Positions 23,551 through 35,040 of a stretch of 64,000 nucleotides of DNA are shown here, piece by piece. The stretch comes from Coenobita brevimanus (taxonomy: Eukaryota > Arthropoda > Malacostraca > Decapoda > Coenobitidae): contig CM064632.1 in NCBI GenBank assembly GCA_032717465.1, forward strand, positions 24,504,101 to 24,568,100, read 5' to 3'. Each line of letters starts with the position of its first letter. Position 1 is the stretch's first letter. Under the pieces are notes generated by a model that had not been told where the DNA came from, ran no database searches, and worked only from the letters and a program-made list of their open reading frames with translations. The position numbers and the translations under genes are program-made.

Positions 23551-23745
23551 CCACATGGCCTGAAAATTGCCTTATATCTTGAATGCTGAGTTGCAATAAG
23601 AGATAAACACTAAAATACAATGCTAGTCACGAAGAAGTGCTATGGCAAGGATGAAGAGCCGTAGTATTTATTTTTCTACCAATGAGCAGTAGCAAGTATG
23701 TAATACAAAACTATGATGCAAGTAACAAGAAGTGGTGTGGAAAGT
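23551..23745 (+). mobile_element. MITE-like family B, copy 4, partly duplicated
   Basis: Begins CCACATGGCCTGAAAATTGC and carries GCTAGTCACGAAGAAGTGC and GAGCCGTAGTATTTATTTTT. A second internal segment (ACTATGATGCAAGTAACAAG near 23710) repeats the same internal block, suggesting a local duplication or a second truncated copy. No right terminus is visible. Confidence 0.5.
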
Positions 23746-23749
23746 TTAA

Positions 23750-23890
23750 GGCAGACGTGTTATTGTTGGTGTTAAGGTCATGATGATTGTAGTAATGGTG
23801 ACTGTGGAGATGATGATTGTAATAACGGTAGTATTGATGACGATGACGATGACAATGACAGTGATGATGATGATGATAGAATGATGATGA
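23750..23890 (+). repeat. degenerate GAT/GTT/GAC trinucleotide tract
   Basis: Short impure arrays of GATGAT, GACGAT and AATGGT. Confidence 0.8.
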
Positions 23891-24071
23891 CAGCATAATC
23901 AGTTTCTTATTATATCGTTGAATCAAGTGGTAGGTGGCGACCATCATCCACTCACTTGATGTAGTGCTGCCTACTTCCTCCTTAGCCTTTATCATTCTTT
24001 TTCTGTGCCTGCCCTCCTCTCTTCCTATTTCTCCCATCTTTCCTGTCACTTCTTATTGCTTTTCTTTAGTT

Positions 24072-24299
24072 TACAGGTGGCTTTACATTGAGTGACAAGC
24101 CAAATGGTTTCCTGTAAGCAAAGAAACCATTTACAACGCTGGGTGGTAACCATATAACCAAACCATACGTGCTCCCTACGTGTCAACAAATGGGTTGGTG
24201 GAAGCTTAGTGCCCCTCCCCGTAAAACAAATAACTCAGAGTCAAATGGCCACCCCTTACGGGATTATGGCGCCTGGCAATAGATAGACAGATAGATAGA
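24072..24299 (+). repeat. SINE-like element, family S1, copy 2, RTE-type tail
   Basis: A 228-bp element with the same block order as 8476-8712. Its last ~40 bases (GGCCACCCCTTACGGGATTA, then GGCGCCTGGCAATAG and (GATA)n) match the end of the RTE-like LINE at 5623-5670 (GGCCACCCCAAACGGGATTG, then AAGCGTCTGGCAATAG and (GATA)n) at about 34 of 40 positions. Some SINEs copy the 3' end of a partner LINE to borrow its reverse transcriptase, so this is the likely mobiliser. Confidence 0.75.
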
Positions 24300-24581
24300 A
24301 ATCATAGGATGATGATATTTACCCAGCGTGAAATCTCTGAAAATAAAAAGGGTTATCATGACACGCCCGCAAGTTTACATCATAAACCATCATGCCAGAG
24401 TTAAATTAAAGCATCGGGTAGTACTAATAACATCACAAAAAAGTCATGGTGCTGAAGGGGTTAAGTCTCCACAAAAGCCCTTCATATCTGCCTCCAGCTC
24501 TGGGATTATTCTTTATATTTCTCCCGTGTCTACTGATATCAAGAGCTGCTGGATTTAAGACCGGGGCCCGATTAATGTTTC

Positions 24582-24670
<89 letters not shown>

Positions 24671-24690
24671 AGACAGACAGACAGACAAAT
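24582..24690 (+). repeat. compound (TG)n and (AGAC)n
   Basis: TG run at 24582-24667, then TTTTAGACAGACAGACAGAC. Confidence 0.95.
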
Positions 24691-24946
24691 ATACCATAAT
24701 AGTGAATGCAGCAGAAATAGATGTGTGGTGAATGAAGAATGAGATAGAGGGTAAATGAATGCTATATCTAACCACTTCAATTCCAATGTGTCGCCAAAGC
24801 TGAACGAAGCAATCTGGAAACTGTAGGAATAAAATGAAAAACACGTCATGGGACTGAAGGGGTAACACGGAATAACAAAAAAATGAAATAATAGAAGTAC
24901 TGGGAGCCTTCTAATTCCACGAGAACATGGCTTAAATCTGGGCTCG

Positions 24947-25166
24947 TATTCTCTTCTGTTAAGAAAGCTCCCTAACACCTCTTCCTTAGCGATATATTTT
25001 GGTATATGGGTGGTTAGTATCTTTCTCTGCGTTATTTAGGCAGAGTTGGCGATACTGGATGGCTTTAAGTAACGTAACGCAGAAGAGGAGAGCGAAGTGT
25101 ACAAGTAATAAGTAAAATAAATCGCCTGGGAAACGTGTTAGAAAGCCCTCTTAACCCACGAGAATA
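24947..25166 (+). mobile_element. MITE-like family A, copy 3
   Basis: A 220-bp copy with termini TATTCTCTTCTGTTAAG and CCACGAGAATA. The interior is close to the 17.3-kb copy (GGTATATGGGTGGTTAGTAT and TAACGCAGAAGAGG). Confidence 0.75.
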
Positions 25167-25813
25167 AGGGCCGTAGTATCTGTTTGCTTATTCTTATCTC
25201 CAGGTGTTTTTTCTTTCTTTCATTTTGTTCGCTTAGAGGAAATTTTCAAGCCGGGGGGGGGGGTGATAAAGCCTTCAGTAACTCCTTTATTAATTCCTCC
25301 CTAAGCTGAAAAAACCATCTCCAGTTTGTAAGACAGATATCAATTAACAATAATCATCATCATCATCATCATCATAACCCCGTTGTATTAGGACGCAATC
25401 GGTATAAAGTGCTACCTACTTTATCGTCTTCCATTTTTTTCTGAATATTCCCATGTCATCCCACATATATTGTGAGTCAGAGTAAACCATGGATGTGGGT
25501 ATACTATTCAGACATAGTAATTCCGCCATGAATGCTGTAGTGGTATTCATTAAGGATGCACACCATTTCCTGTCCAATTTCGTGGTTCGACGGGAGACAA
25601 TGGCCTCAGCTTAATTGATGGGGCTAATATGGAATGGTCGGGGCTCTTTTGTTTATTAATTTTTATTTAGTTAATTAGTTATTTATACTTTAATTTATAT
25701 TCTTTATTTACCATATAGTACAAGCCCGAACACTCCTAGGAACGTGTCACTGAGGGCAAAGCAGGAGGGGTACATGTGAGCAAAAAGGTACAGTGACATA
25801 CAGTACACGGGTA
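25167..25813. other. unannotated spacer
   Basis: No gene. Contains a poly(G) run at 25253-25262 and an (ATC)n tract at 25352-25374. Confidence 0.5.
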
Positions 25814-25828
25814 GAGAGAGAGAGAGAC

Positions 25829-25877
<49 letters not shown>
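25814..25877 (+). repeat. (GA)n/(GATA)n compound microsatellite
   Basis: GA runs flank a short (GATA)n array; a further GA run lies at 26077-26095. Confidence 0.95.
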
Positions 25878-25879
<2 letters not shown>

Positions 25880-26182
25880 CCCTTAGTTCGTTTTCTTTCC
25901 ACAGCGGAGACGAATTTGATTTTATGGTAGAGTTTGGTCCAATATACACTTTTCCAACGCCAGCTGCTGATGTGAAAGTAAATACGAATGAACTTTTGTG
26001 GATCTTTTCTCTCGTTGAAATGCAGGCAACGTTACCCACAGATGAAGTTACCAAGAGTCGCATACCGGTGGACTTAGAGAGAGAGAGAGAGAGAGACGGG
26101 GCTTGGGTTGGGATGGTAATATTACGCTCTAATCAATATATTCTCTGTATAGTAAAAGGATCAACTATACCCTTTTCACTAT

Positions 26183-26366
26183 CACTTGGCCTAAAATTGC
26201 CATCTCTCCATCTTGACTTCTGAGCTGTAACTATATTAATACGAGACCATGATGCCAGTCACGAAGAAGTGCTATGGAAAGGATATAACGTCATAACACT
26301 GTCTTCTTCTGCCACTTATTTACATAAAATAATCTGCAAAAATGGACGAAAATGTGGACCAAATTA
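26183..26366 (+). mobile_element. MITE-like family B, copy 5
   Basis: A well-preserved 184-bp copy. It starts CACTTGGCCTAAAATTGCC, carries CCAGTCACGAAGAAGTGCTA, and ends ATGTGGACCAAATTA. Confidence 0.7.
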
Positions 26367-26408
26367 AAGTAAGAAAAAAATTGTACAAGTCATGCTCCCA
26401 GCCAAACT

Positions 26409-26411
<3 letters not shown>

Positions 26412-26448
<37 letters not shown>
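26412..26448 (+). repeat. (CT)n microsatellite
   Basis: Pure CT run. Confidence 0.95.
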
Positions 26449-26451
<3 letters not shown>

Positions 26452-26857
26452 ATCTGAGAGGAGGCGGATGAAAAAATACGATACCATCAAACGTGAACAA
26501 AAGTTCAATACTCCTGAACAAAAACTGATAAAAGCGAGGACTGGACGCTGTCATGACTTTAATTAAAAACAGCGGGTGTTAAATACGGATATTAAATTTT
26601 ATCCTTAAAAAGTTCTCAGTATTTCTCACCTTTTGAATTCTGCTGATATGAAAATTACATGTCAAATATCAACTCTCGCCTCGATATACGGTATGAGAGA
26701 GAGAGAGAGAGAGGCGGGGGGGCGGGACGAAGAGAAGAAAAAAGTAATATAGTCCATCCACTTTAATTTGTCCGATGTTTTCTACCTTTTGTTGCCTTAT
26801 TTTTCGTCGCCCAATGGAAGAATAAGACAATATAGGCTACCGGCGCTTCCTCCTTTC

Positions 26858-26935
26858 CAAAACTCCTTTTCGTGATTAGCACCTTATTCTAGTGTTAATA
26901 TCTTGCTGTAACTCTGAATTAACCCTTCGACTGCC
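26858..26935 (-). mobile_element. MITE-like family B fragment (inverted)
   Basis: CTTTTCGTGATTAGCACCTT and following bases match the inverted copy at 13525-13600. Only the central part is recognisable. Confidence 0.4.
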
Positions 26936-26997
26936 AGGATATCTCTCAGCTGAGCAATATCGTCTCGTGAAATCCTAAACAGAATCAACAGGACTTG

Positions 26998-27202
26998 TAT
27001 TCTTGTTGGCTAAGGAAGCTCCCTAACACCTCTTCCATAGCGATTTATTTTGGATATATCTGGTTATTATACTTCCTTACTTTGTGTATGCAAAGTATAG
27101 TAATACTGGAAGGAATTATGTAACACAGAAAAGGAGTCTGGTGTAATAAACAAAAAAAATCACTTAGGAAAAGGTGTTAGGGAGCTTCCTCAATCGAGGA
27201 TA
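26998..27202 (+). mobile_element. MITE-like family A, copy 4
   Basis: A 205-bp copy with left end TATTCTTGTTGGCTAAGGAA and right end CTTCCTCAATCGAGGATA. Interior CTGGTTATTATACTTCC and GGAAGGAATTATGTAACAC match the 17.3-kb subfamily. Confidence 0.75.
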
Positions 27203-27808
27203 CGGACGAACTTGTACCCGTAGCGGAAAAAGGGCTACCTGAGACTTATTTTGCTGGTTTTGACTGCAAGGATTTCCCTCGGTTCAGTCACGTACCTAAG
27301 TGCTGCAGCCACAGCGAAATTATTAAGGATGGACTGATCATAATTGTAGGCAAAGTTAAAATGAACCGAGTACAGTATATTCCCTTAAAAACAAAAAATA
27401 ATTAATTCCCCTTAGATATACCCCACTTTGAACTCCATGAACCCTGTGACGTCTTTTATGGGTTTAGTTTTCTCCAGGGATGAACATGACTGTCTGCTTG
27501 CAACCGGTATAAATAAAAATGTCTCTGGACGCAAAACATTAAACAGAAACTCTTCATCGGCGTTGGTATATGCTTGTTTTTTATCACTAAGTTCAGACGA
27601 TATAGCTTAGGAACGATTTGTAGTGAAGATGCTAAACAAGACTATCTACTCCCCACAAATCCAAAGGTCTCCCCTAAATTGAATAACTCGTTTGGAGGAA
27701 CGAATAAAAGTCACCGATTATAATGAAAAAACTAAAACTTCCATGAAAGATGAACTGTCGCGGGATTTATGAATGACTGGAATGAGAAAAAATATGTCAT
27801 GAGTGGAA
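27203..27808. other. unannotated spacer
   Basis: No gene or repeat recognised. Confidence 0.5.
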
Positions 27809-27812
27809 GAAT

Positions 27813-27834
27813 TTGTGTGTGTGTGTGTGTGTGT

Positions 27835-27880
<46 letters not shown>
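27813..27880 (+). repeat. (TG)n microsatellite
   Basis: TG run with one TC interruption near 27839. Confidence 0.95.
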
Positions 27881-27883
<3 letters not shown>

Positions 27884-28165
27884 AGTCAGTATGTAAATAC
27901 GATTTGGGACTTGGACGTGGGTAGTTCGGGAAAATGTAGACAGACTGGGTGATGGAAAGTGAAAGTATGGGAGTGTGTGTTTGAAGGGGGGAAGGGGGGG
28001 AATGTGTATGTCTTGAGTGTGTAAGTGCAAAAGTTTGTGGTGGACTGTGGATGTAGAGGAAAGGGTGTGGGTGTGGTGAATGTAAGGAAATATACAGTAG
28101 GTGTGGGTGTAGCTCTTCATGTCATCTCCACGTCATCACCATCCTATTAGACCAATAAATCAGTG

Positions 28166-28168
<3 letters not shown>

Positions 28169-28214
<46 letters not shown>
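28169..28214 (+). repeat. (GA)n microsatellite
   Basis: Pure GA run. Confidence 0.95.
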
Positions 28215-28217
<3 letters not shown>

Positions 28218-28578
28218 GGGAGGAGCACAACTTTATACATAAAACAATCACTACACAAACATTACCAGACTCTCTTCAGTAACATCTCACCTCCGGACAA
28301 TTCAACACTATCAAAGAAGAAACACCTACATACTCAATTCATGTGCAGGGCAATACAACACCTCGATCAGAACACTATACTACAAGCCCCACTCCTGAAA
28401 TGCACCCATCAGAGGTGTCGTTCAACAGAGCTGATCGAGTTCACCTGGCTAAGCTTACAGCAGGACATCACCCAGCTCTCCTCAGTTAGCTTAGACATGG
28501 GTTGGGTGGAATCACAGTTGACACCTTCCCCGCCTATAGAAGAGACCCACAAAACATAACATTCTGCGAATAGCACTG
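28215..28578. other. unannotated spacer
   Basis: Low-scoring frames on both strands, no recognised motif. Confidence 0.4.
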
Positions 28579-28915
28579 TACTATTGCGGCCAGGAGTTCT
28601 TAGCCACCCTCGTCCAGCCAACCCGTGTATGTGGCAGAGTCGCATTCACGGGCACAGAAGTTGCCTTCGATGCATTTCTGTCGAAAAATATCCCTTCAGC
28701 TTTGGGCTTGTACTAATGGATAAAGCAATAGTAATATTTACTTTGAAGGTTTGTCCCTGATAACACGATTATATCATACTGATTATTTAATAACTTGTTT
28801 CTCGTATAGAGCCAAGCAAGTGACAGATTTGTATATTTAACTCCACTCCACGACTTCCTGTAGGTTTGAACCAGCGAACACAGAGTGAACAAGTTCGAAG
28901 CATTCGTTTGTTACC

Positions 28916-28961
<46 letters not shown>

Positions 28962-28993
28962 GGAGCCCGTGAATTTTAGAGGAATGAGGCGGA
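28579..28993 (+). repeat. left arm of a long inverted repeat
   Basis: About 415 bases from GTACTATTGCGGCCAGGAG to GTGAATTTTAGAGGAATGAG are the reverse complement of 30779-31232 at high identity. A (GA)n run at 28918-28959 within the arm pairs with the (CT)n run of the other arm. The arms are separated by about 1.8 kb. They may be the ends of a foldback-type element or two oppositely oriented copies of one repeat. Confidence 0.85.
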
Positions 28994-29189
28994 GAAATGA
29001 GGTGCTCAACACAGTTAAACAGGGATTTTTCCTTTCGTTTCGGTTGGCTTTCTATGCCTAAATGACTAAATGAAGGTAAATTATGAAATATAATGACTGG
29101 ATGACAAAATGGTAATAGGGTCTGGCTAATGGTTGTTTGGTCCAAGGTGTGCAGTGGTAAGCCTAATTCCAGGCAACGGTCGCTGTTAA
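28994..29189. other. start of inverted-repeat spacer
   Basis: GAGGTGCTCAACACAGTTAA near 29000 recurs in direct orientation as AAGGTGCTCGAGCTAAACAG near 30294, so the spacer has internal duplicated pieces. Confidence 0.5.
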
Positions 29190-29745
29190 AAGTTGGATAT
29201 TTTAAGTCCCATTTATTGTAAATATCTCCATGTATGTTTACAGTACGTGTATGCCCTTATGGACCTATTTTCACTTCATGAATATTTTTATCAATGGACA
29301 TTTTCACCACTCGGAGCACAATCCCCCATGGAACTATTTTCCTTAATGACTTTTTTTTTTTTTTTCAAAGACGCCTACTTTTCTACGCAACTTATTTTCC
29401 CACGAACTAATTTTCCCCATTGATGTATTTTCTCCCCACGGACCAATTTTTCCGTCGACCTTGAATCTCTCCATGGATGCAGGTTTCCTACATGGACGTA
29501 TACCCATGGATGTATTTGTCACAATGAACCTATATTCCCCATAAACCTGTTATCCGACGTGGTTATATCACCCACTGATGCGTGCAGTTCAAACACAGAC
29601 CTCTTAACCAACAGACGTATTGCACGGTGGACCTGCTGTAACCCACTGGATATATATATCTACTTCAGCATGATTCCATAATAATATCCCCTGTGCACCG
29701 ATATTCCCAACTCGGACATTAACTCAAATCACCCAACCGCAGTGG
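29190..29745 (+). repeat. degenerate CATGGAC/TTTTCCC minisatellite
   Basis: A very degenerate period of about 22-26 bases with motifs such as CCCCATGGAACTATTTTCC, CCACGAACTAATTTTCCCC and CCACGGACCAATTTTTCCG recurs across about 550 bases. It may be an ancient minisatellite now near the limit of detection. Confidence 0.6.
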
Positions 29746-30070
29746 CCTGTTTTCCCACAATCAGTCCATCCACCTACACACCCACCCATCAACGCACATA
29801 CCCACAACTTTACTAAATACAGTATGCCTCAAGAGTAGGACGGCACAAACCCGTCTCTTGCCTTGTCCTACAGATAGCCCCACCACCCACCCCATTTAAA
29901 CAATGCACGAACCCCACTCCACCCCACTTAACCAGCCTAACAACCCTTTCCCTCCCTCTCGCCCACCCACTCCACCTATTCCGCCTGTGAAACAACCAGC
30001 CTACACTCACCAATCCACCCACCCAGTTATAAGGCATACCATGCACCACAAGTCAGATGACTCGCAATTC

Positions 30071-30072
<2 letters not shown>
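29746..30072. other. CCA/CCCAC-rich spacer
   Basis: C-rich impure sequence with ACCCACCC-like motifs and no gene. Confidence 0.5.

Positions 30073-30130
<58 letters not shown>
30073..30130 (+). repeat. (CA)n microsatellite
   Basis: Pure CA run. Confidence 0.97.
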
Positions 30131-30134
<4 letters not shown>

Positions 30135-30778
30135 CGGGGTGGATTTCCTTACAAGAAAGATGAGTCTCACCGCTTAACTCAGTCTGTCGGTAGAAAATAG
30201 TACCGGGTACTCTTTACAGGGAGTTTGTCAGGCCGTAGATAAGAGACTTCATTCCGGCTACATACACATGATTTTATGCGATATGAGTAAATAAGGTGCT
30301 CGAGCTAAACAGGGAATTTTTTCTTTGCCTTATAACGAAGGAGTTTATTTATCCCAGGATAACGTCTCCTCGGACAAAATGAAAGATGGGTTTTATTCTG
30401 AGTAACGCCAGTTGACTTTGTCAAATAATTTGGCAGGCCGCGTAACTTCTGTTAAATGCCTTATGTTCGCATTTTTTTCTCTCTCTGGTGGTTGGCACCT
30501 GGAGATTTTTGGCAAACTCATGAGTATTTTTCTCATTAACTGGATATCTCTCTCTGGACAGAAAGGCAAATTACTTAAGCACAGCTTTTTGTTAAATCAA
30601 CATGCTTTATCTCCTAATTCATTATTCCAACGAAACCAGTCCTAAAAAGAAAAAATATATATCACAAAACAAGGCAAGTTCTAGTGACTGATGGAAGAAA
30701 TATTCACAATGTGGTCTGTTTCCAATGGATCACACGAATCCAGAGTTTCTCATCCCTTGCATTTCCCTGCGCCAGTCT
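30131..30778. other. spacer inside the inverted repeat
   Basis: No gene recognised; no transposase motif is visible between the arms. Confidence 0.45.
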
Positions 30779-30821
30779 GCCTCCACCTCATTATTCCAAA
30801 ATTCACAGGCGCCCACCATAC

Positions 30822-30891
<70 letters not shown>

Positions 30892-31232
30892 GGTAACAAA
30901 TGAATGCTTCGAACTTGTTCACTCTGTGTTCGCTGGTTCAAACCTACAGGAAGGCGTGGAGTGGAACCAAATATACATATCTGTCACTTGCTTGGCTCTA
31001 TACGAGAAACAAGTTATTAAATAATTAGTATGATATATTCCTGTTATCAGGGACAAACCTTCAAAGTACATATTACTATTGCTTTATCCATTAGTACAAG
31101 CCCAAAGCTGAAGGGATATTTTTCGACAGAAATGCATCGAAGGCAACTTCTGTGCTCGTGAATTCGACGCTGCCACATACACGGGTTGGCTGGACGAGGG
31201 TGGCTAAGAACTCCTGTCCGCAATAGTACATG
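30779..31232 (-). repeat. right arm of the long inverted repeat
   Basis: Reverse complement of 28579-28993. It contains a (CT)n run at 30828-30889 and is about 40 bases longer mainly because that run is longer. Confidence 0.85.
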
Positions 31233-31344
31233 CAGCACTAAGACGCAGACAAATCAACAATGACGGGAACCTGTGGGATGACTCCATGGGGATAGCTGTT
31301 TACCTTCAGTTGACATGTCTGCTTGGCCAGACATGACCGAGGAT

Positions 31345-31513
31345 CAACAACAACAATAACAACTTCCCTCACCACAACAGTCCCCACCGCCCACACCACA
31401 AACGCGGCAACCATCACCACCGCCACCACCGTCATCATCCACATCACAACCGCCACCTAAAAGGACAGCCGCAACCACCACCTACAACCACAGCCGCAAC
31501 CACCACCACCATT
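31345..31513 (+). repeat. CAA/CCA trinucleotide-rich tract
   Basis: Impure CAACAA, CCACCA and CCGCCA units leading into the tandem arrays. Confidence 0.85.
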
Positions 31514-31676
31514 ACCTCTTACCACGTCGACGACCACCACCACCATCACCTCTTACCACGTCGACGACCACCACCACCATCACCTCTTACCACGTCGACG
31601 ACCACCACCACCATCACCTCTTACCACGTCGACGACCACCACCACCATCACCTCTTACCACGTCGACGACCACCAC
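31514..31676 (+). repeat. 34-bp minisatellite
   Basis: About five near-identical units of 34 bases, recognised by CCTCTTACCACGTCGACGAC recurring every 34 bases from about 31514. Confidence 0.93.
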
Positions 31677-32275
31677 CTCCACCCACAACAGCCATCACCA
31701 CCACTACCTTCCTTACCACAATCACAGCCACCATCCCCACCGCCACCCACCACAGCCATCACCACCACTACCCTCCTTACCACAACAACAGCCACCATCC
31801 CCCACCGCCACCCGCCACAGCCATCACCACCACTACCCTCCTTACCACAATCACAGCCACCATCCCCCACCGCCACCCGCCACAGCCATCACCACCACTA
31901 TCCTCCTTACCACAATCACAGCCACCATCCCCCACCGCCACCCGCCACAGTCATCACCACCACTACCCTCCTTACCACAATCACAGCCACCATCCCACAC
32001 CGCCACCCGCCACAGCCATCACCACCACTACCCTCCTTACCACAATCACAGCCACCATCCCCCACCGCCACCCGCCACAGCCATCACCACCACTACCCTC
32101 CTTACCACAATCACAGCCACCATCCCCCACCGCCACCCGCCACAGTCATCACCACCACTACCCTCCTTACCACAATCACAGCCACCATCCCCCACCGCCA
32201 CCCGCCACAGCCATCACCACCACTACCCTCCTTACCACAATCACAGCCACCATCCCCCACCGCCACCCCCATATC
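31672..32275 (+). repeat. 65-bp minisatellite
   Basis: About nine units of 65 bases. CCGCCACCCGCCACAG recurs at about 31805, 31870 and 31935 with exact 65-base spacing. Adjacent units differ at only a few sites (GCCATC/GTCATC, CCCCC/CCACAC), so the array looks recently homogenised. Confidence 0.93.
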
Positions 32276-32888
32276 ATTAATTCATTATTGCCACAACCAC
32301 AACCACCAGGACCACCACCACCACCATTACCCTACCAAAACCATAATCACAAACACTATTGCCACCATCCTCAACTAATCCATCTCTACAAATTATTACC
32401 ATCACCACCACCACCATCACACTCACCACAATCACATTCACGGCTGCCAGCATCATGCTCACCAGTTATCCATAAAAATAATCACAATCACAACAACAAC
32501 CATCACCGTCACCACCATAACCGTCTCTACAAACTATCACAACCACTGCCATCAACATCACCATCCTTGCCACCACCACATCTACACCACACTCACCACA
32601 ACTGTCCCCACAAACCATCACAACCACTACAAACATCATCACCTTCACCTCAGTCACATCCATCCCTACAACCACCCTCACCATATCCCTCCCTATAAAT
32701 CATCACAACGACAATTACTACAGTCACCACTGCCGCATCCACCACAACCACCACCCTCACCACATCCCTCCATACAACTCATCACAACGACAACCACCAC
32801 CTTCCTCACCACAACCACCACCTTCCTCACCACAACCACCACCCTCCTCACCACAACCACCACCCACACCAGCCCAACACCTCACAAG
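32276..32888 (+). repeat. CCA/CAC-rich low-complexity tract
   Basis: Impure ACC, CCA and CAA units with a (CTTCCTCACCACAACCACCAC)-like 21-base array at about 32800-32865. Confidence 0.85.
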
Positions 32889-32971
32889 TCGTTCTATTTT
32901 ATCAAGGCAGTTTGGGTCAGGCGCTCTGGGACCTCACTGTTAGCTCTGTTGCCACATCGTCGCTACACACG

Positions 32972-33006
<35 letters not shown>

Positions 33007-33450
33007 TATATATTAACTACTACTAATTGTATTTTCTTAATTTTTTCTCTTGTTTTCTACTTTTTTTCCACACCACCCCTGAGGTAAAAGTCTATAGGTG
33101 CGTTTTTTTTTTTTTTTTTTAAATAGCTTCCATGGCGGGAGACTGACCGAGTATGACCCACTCACGCAGGGCTGTCCCTCGTGTCACCACCTGACAACGT
33201 CTCAAAGGCAACTCTGACAAGTCTTATGAGATGTATACTATACTACAGCTTTTTTATTGAATTACATCTATACAGAGTGTTTAAAATTCATTTATAAGTA
33301 GTTACTAGCTTAAAATAGGAGAGTGAGAGAGAGAGAGAGAGAGAGATGAACACAAATAATTACACGTGTGTCGGCGGCGATGTGACAACAGAGCTAACAG
33401 TGTGAGGTCCCAGAGAGCCCGACCCAAACTGCCTTGATAAAATAGAACGA
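32889..33450. mobile_element. 562-bp foldback (inverted-repeat) element, complete
   Basis: Left arm from TCGTTCTATTTTATCAAGGC at 32889 and right arm ending GATAAAATAGAACGA at 33450 are inverted repeats of about 90-110 bases, including complementary (CT)n and (GA)n runs. The middle is AT-rich with a poly(T) run at 33105-33120. No coding capacity is seen. A truncated copy lacking part of the left arm lies at 39848-40397. Confidence 0.75.
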
Positions 33451-33615
33451 TTGTAGCACCGTGGCAACTCGGCTCGTCTCGATACGTAATCCCGAAATAA
33501 TCACCAGCTTAGAGCACCACCAGAGACAAGACTGATGCTTCGACAGGTTGTTTGTTTTGTGTTATACTTGCTGCATGGCTAGGTGGCTGGATAAATGTAT
33601 AAAAAGATGGATGGA

Positions 33616-34800
33616 TATCTATCTATCTATATATGGTACCTAGACTGCTTCCCGCAAGGGAGGTAGCCGAGACAGGACGACACACTCCCCATTTACTCAT
33701 CCATTCAAACACATTCATTCGCATCTTAGCCCCAAAGGGGAGAACGGACAGATCCTCACCGCACCACACCGCACAAGGGTCAACTGCGCAATGCAATCAG
33801 TGACATCCGCAGCAGGGCCCGACAGCAGAACTGGTTTACCCCTGCCACATCATAACAGACCCATCCCCTTACCCGCACCTGACCTGACTAGCTGATCCGA
33901 CCAAATGCGGGAGAATATCCCCTCAGGGCTGCGTCATCACTTAGTCATTCACAATTTCTCTCCATTTATTTCTGTCACGCACAGCCACTCTTCCTTGCTC
34001 AACAGACATCCCTCTCGCATCCAGCGCTCTCTTCACACTGTCCATCTATCCTATTCGTGGTCTTCCTCTCAGCCTTACACCTCTCACATCAGATCTAGTT
34101 ATCTTTTTCACCAATCGCTCATTATCCATTCTCTCCATATGCCCAAACCATCGCAACACCCTCTGCTCAACTCTACCAGCCATCTCCCGAACAACTCCAG
34201 TTCTCCTTCGCACTTCATCATTTCGCACCCGATCCATACGCGTCACTCCACACATACTCCTCAGACACCTCATCTCCATTACATTCAAACTTTTCCTCTC
34301 TGCTACACCCATATTCCATGTTTCAGCCCCATATAATGCAGTCGGTACCACAACACCCTCATACAGCCTTCTCTTTACATCCATTCTAAGCGAACGACAT
34401 TTAAACACTTTTTCATTCCTCCCAGCACCTTTCCTACTTCATTTATTCTAAACCTCACTTCTTCATCTGTTCTTCCATCCACAGCAACATGTGACCCTAG
34501 ATATTTAAAACACTCCACCTCCTCAAGCAACTCGCCATTCAAAACTATATTCATCCCCCTACCATCTATCAACCTCGTACACTTCATCACTTTACTCTTA
34601 TTCTCATTTACTTTCAATTTCCTCCTTTCACACACCCTTCCAAACTCCTCTACTAACTGTCTCAATCTCTCCTCTGAATCAGTCACCAGTGCAGTATCAT
34701 CTGCAAACAGCAGCTGCTTCAGATTCCACTCTCCACCATCAACATTTACCAGACTCAGACGACCTAAAACTCTTGCATTTACCTCCCTTACAACACTAAC
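33616..34800 (-). mobile_element. RTE-like LINE fragment in unit 1
   Basis: This is the 3' part of a second RTE-like LINE on the minus strand. The RT relic occupies 33941-34797. From RT outward one sees REVNARVLGR, FADD box in LKQLLFADDTALV, KYLGSHVAVDG, then after a one-base frameshift near 34400-34410 YGAETW, RWFGHMERM and a GRPRI segment. A TAG at 34046-34048 replaces an expected Trp, and the original stop is at 33941-33943. A 3' UTR of about 300 bases ends in (GATA)n near 33616-33640. The 5' part of RT and all of the endonuclease are missing. Confidence 0.82.
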
Positions 34801-35040
34801 GGATAGATATAACCGATGAATGAATGTGGACAGACGGACAAAGAAATGGACGGATACATGGATAATGGACAAAGAAATGGATGGACTGATAACGGGATGA
34901 CTTAGCTGATGGATAGACGGATTAATGCACGGATAACTGGGTGAAGAAACAGGTCGTTGGATAAATGGATGAGGCCATGGGTATATGGATAGCAAGGCGG
35001 ATAAAAAGGTTGACTGATAGACCAATGAACTGGTGTGTCC
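34800..35040 (+). repeat. degenerate GGAT/GATA repeat, unit 1
   Basis: A decayed (GGAT)n/(GATA)n tract adjoins the truncated 5' end of the LINE fragment. The matching tract of unit 2 is at about 41747-41987. Confidence 0.8.

Noticed and set aside
33905..34336. 143-codon plus-strand frame, repeated at 40852-41283
   Set aside because: Antisense to the RTE-like RT fragment, which explains its composition.
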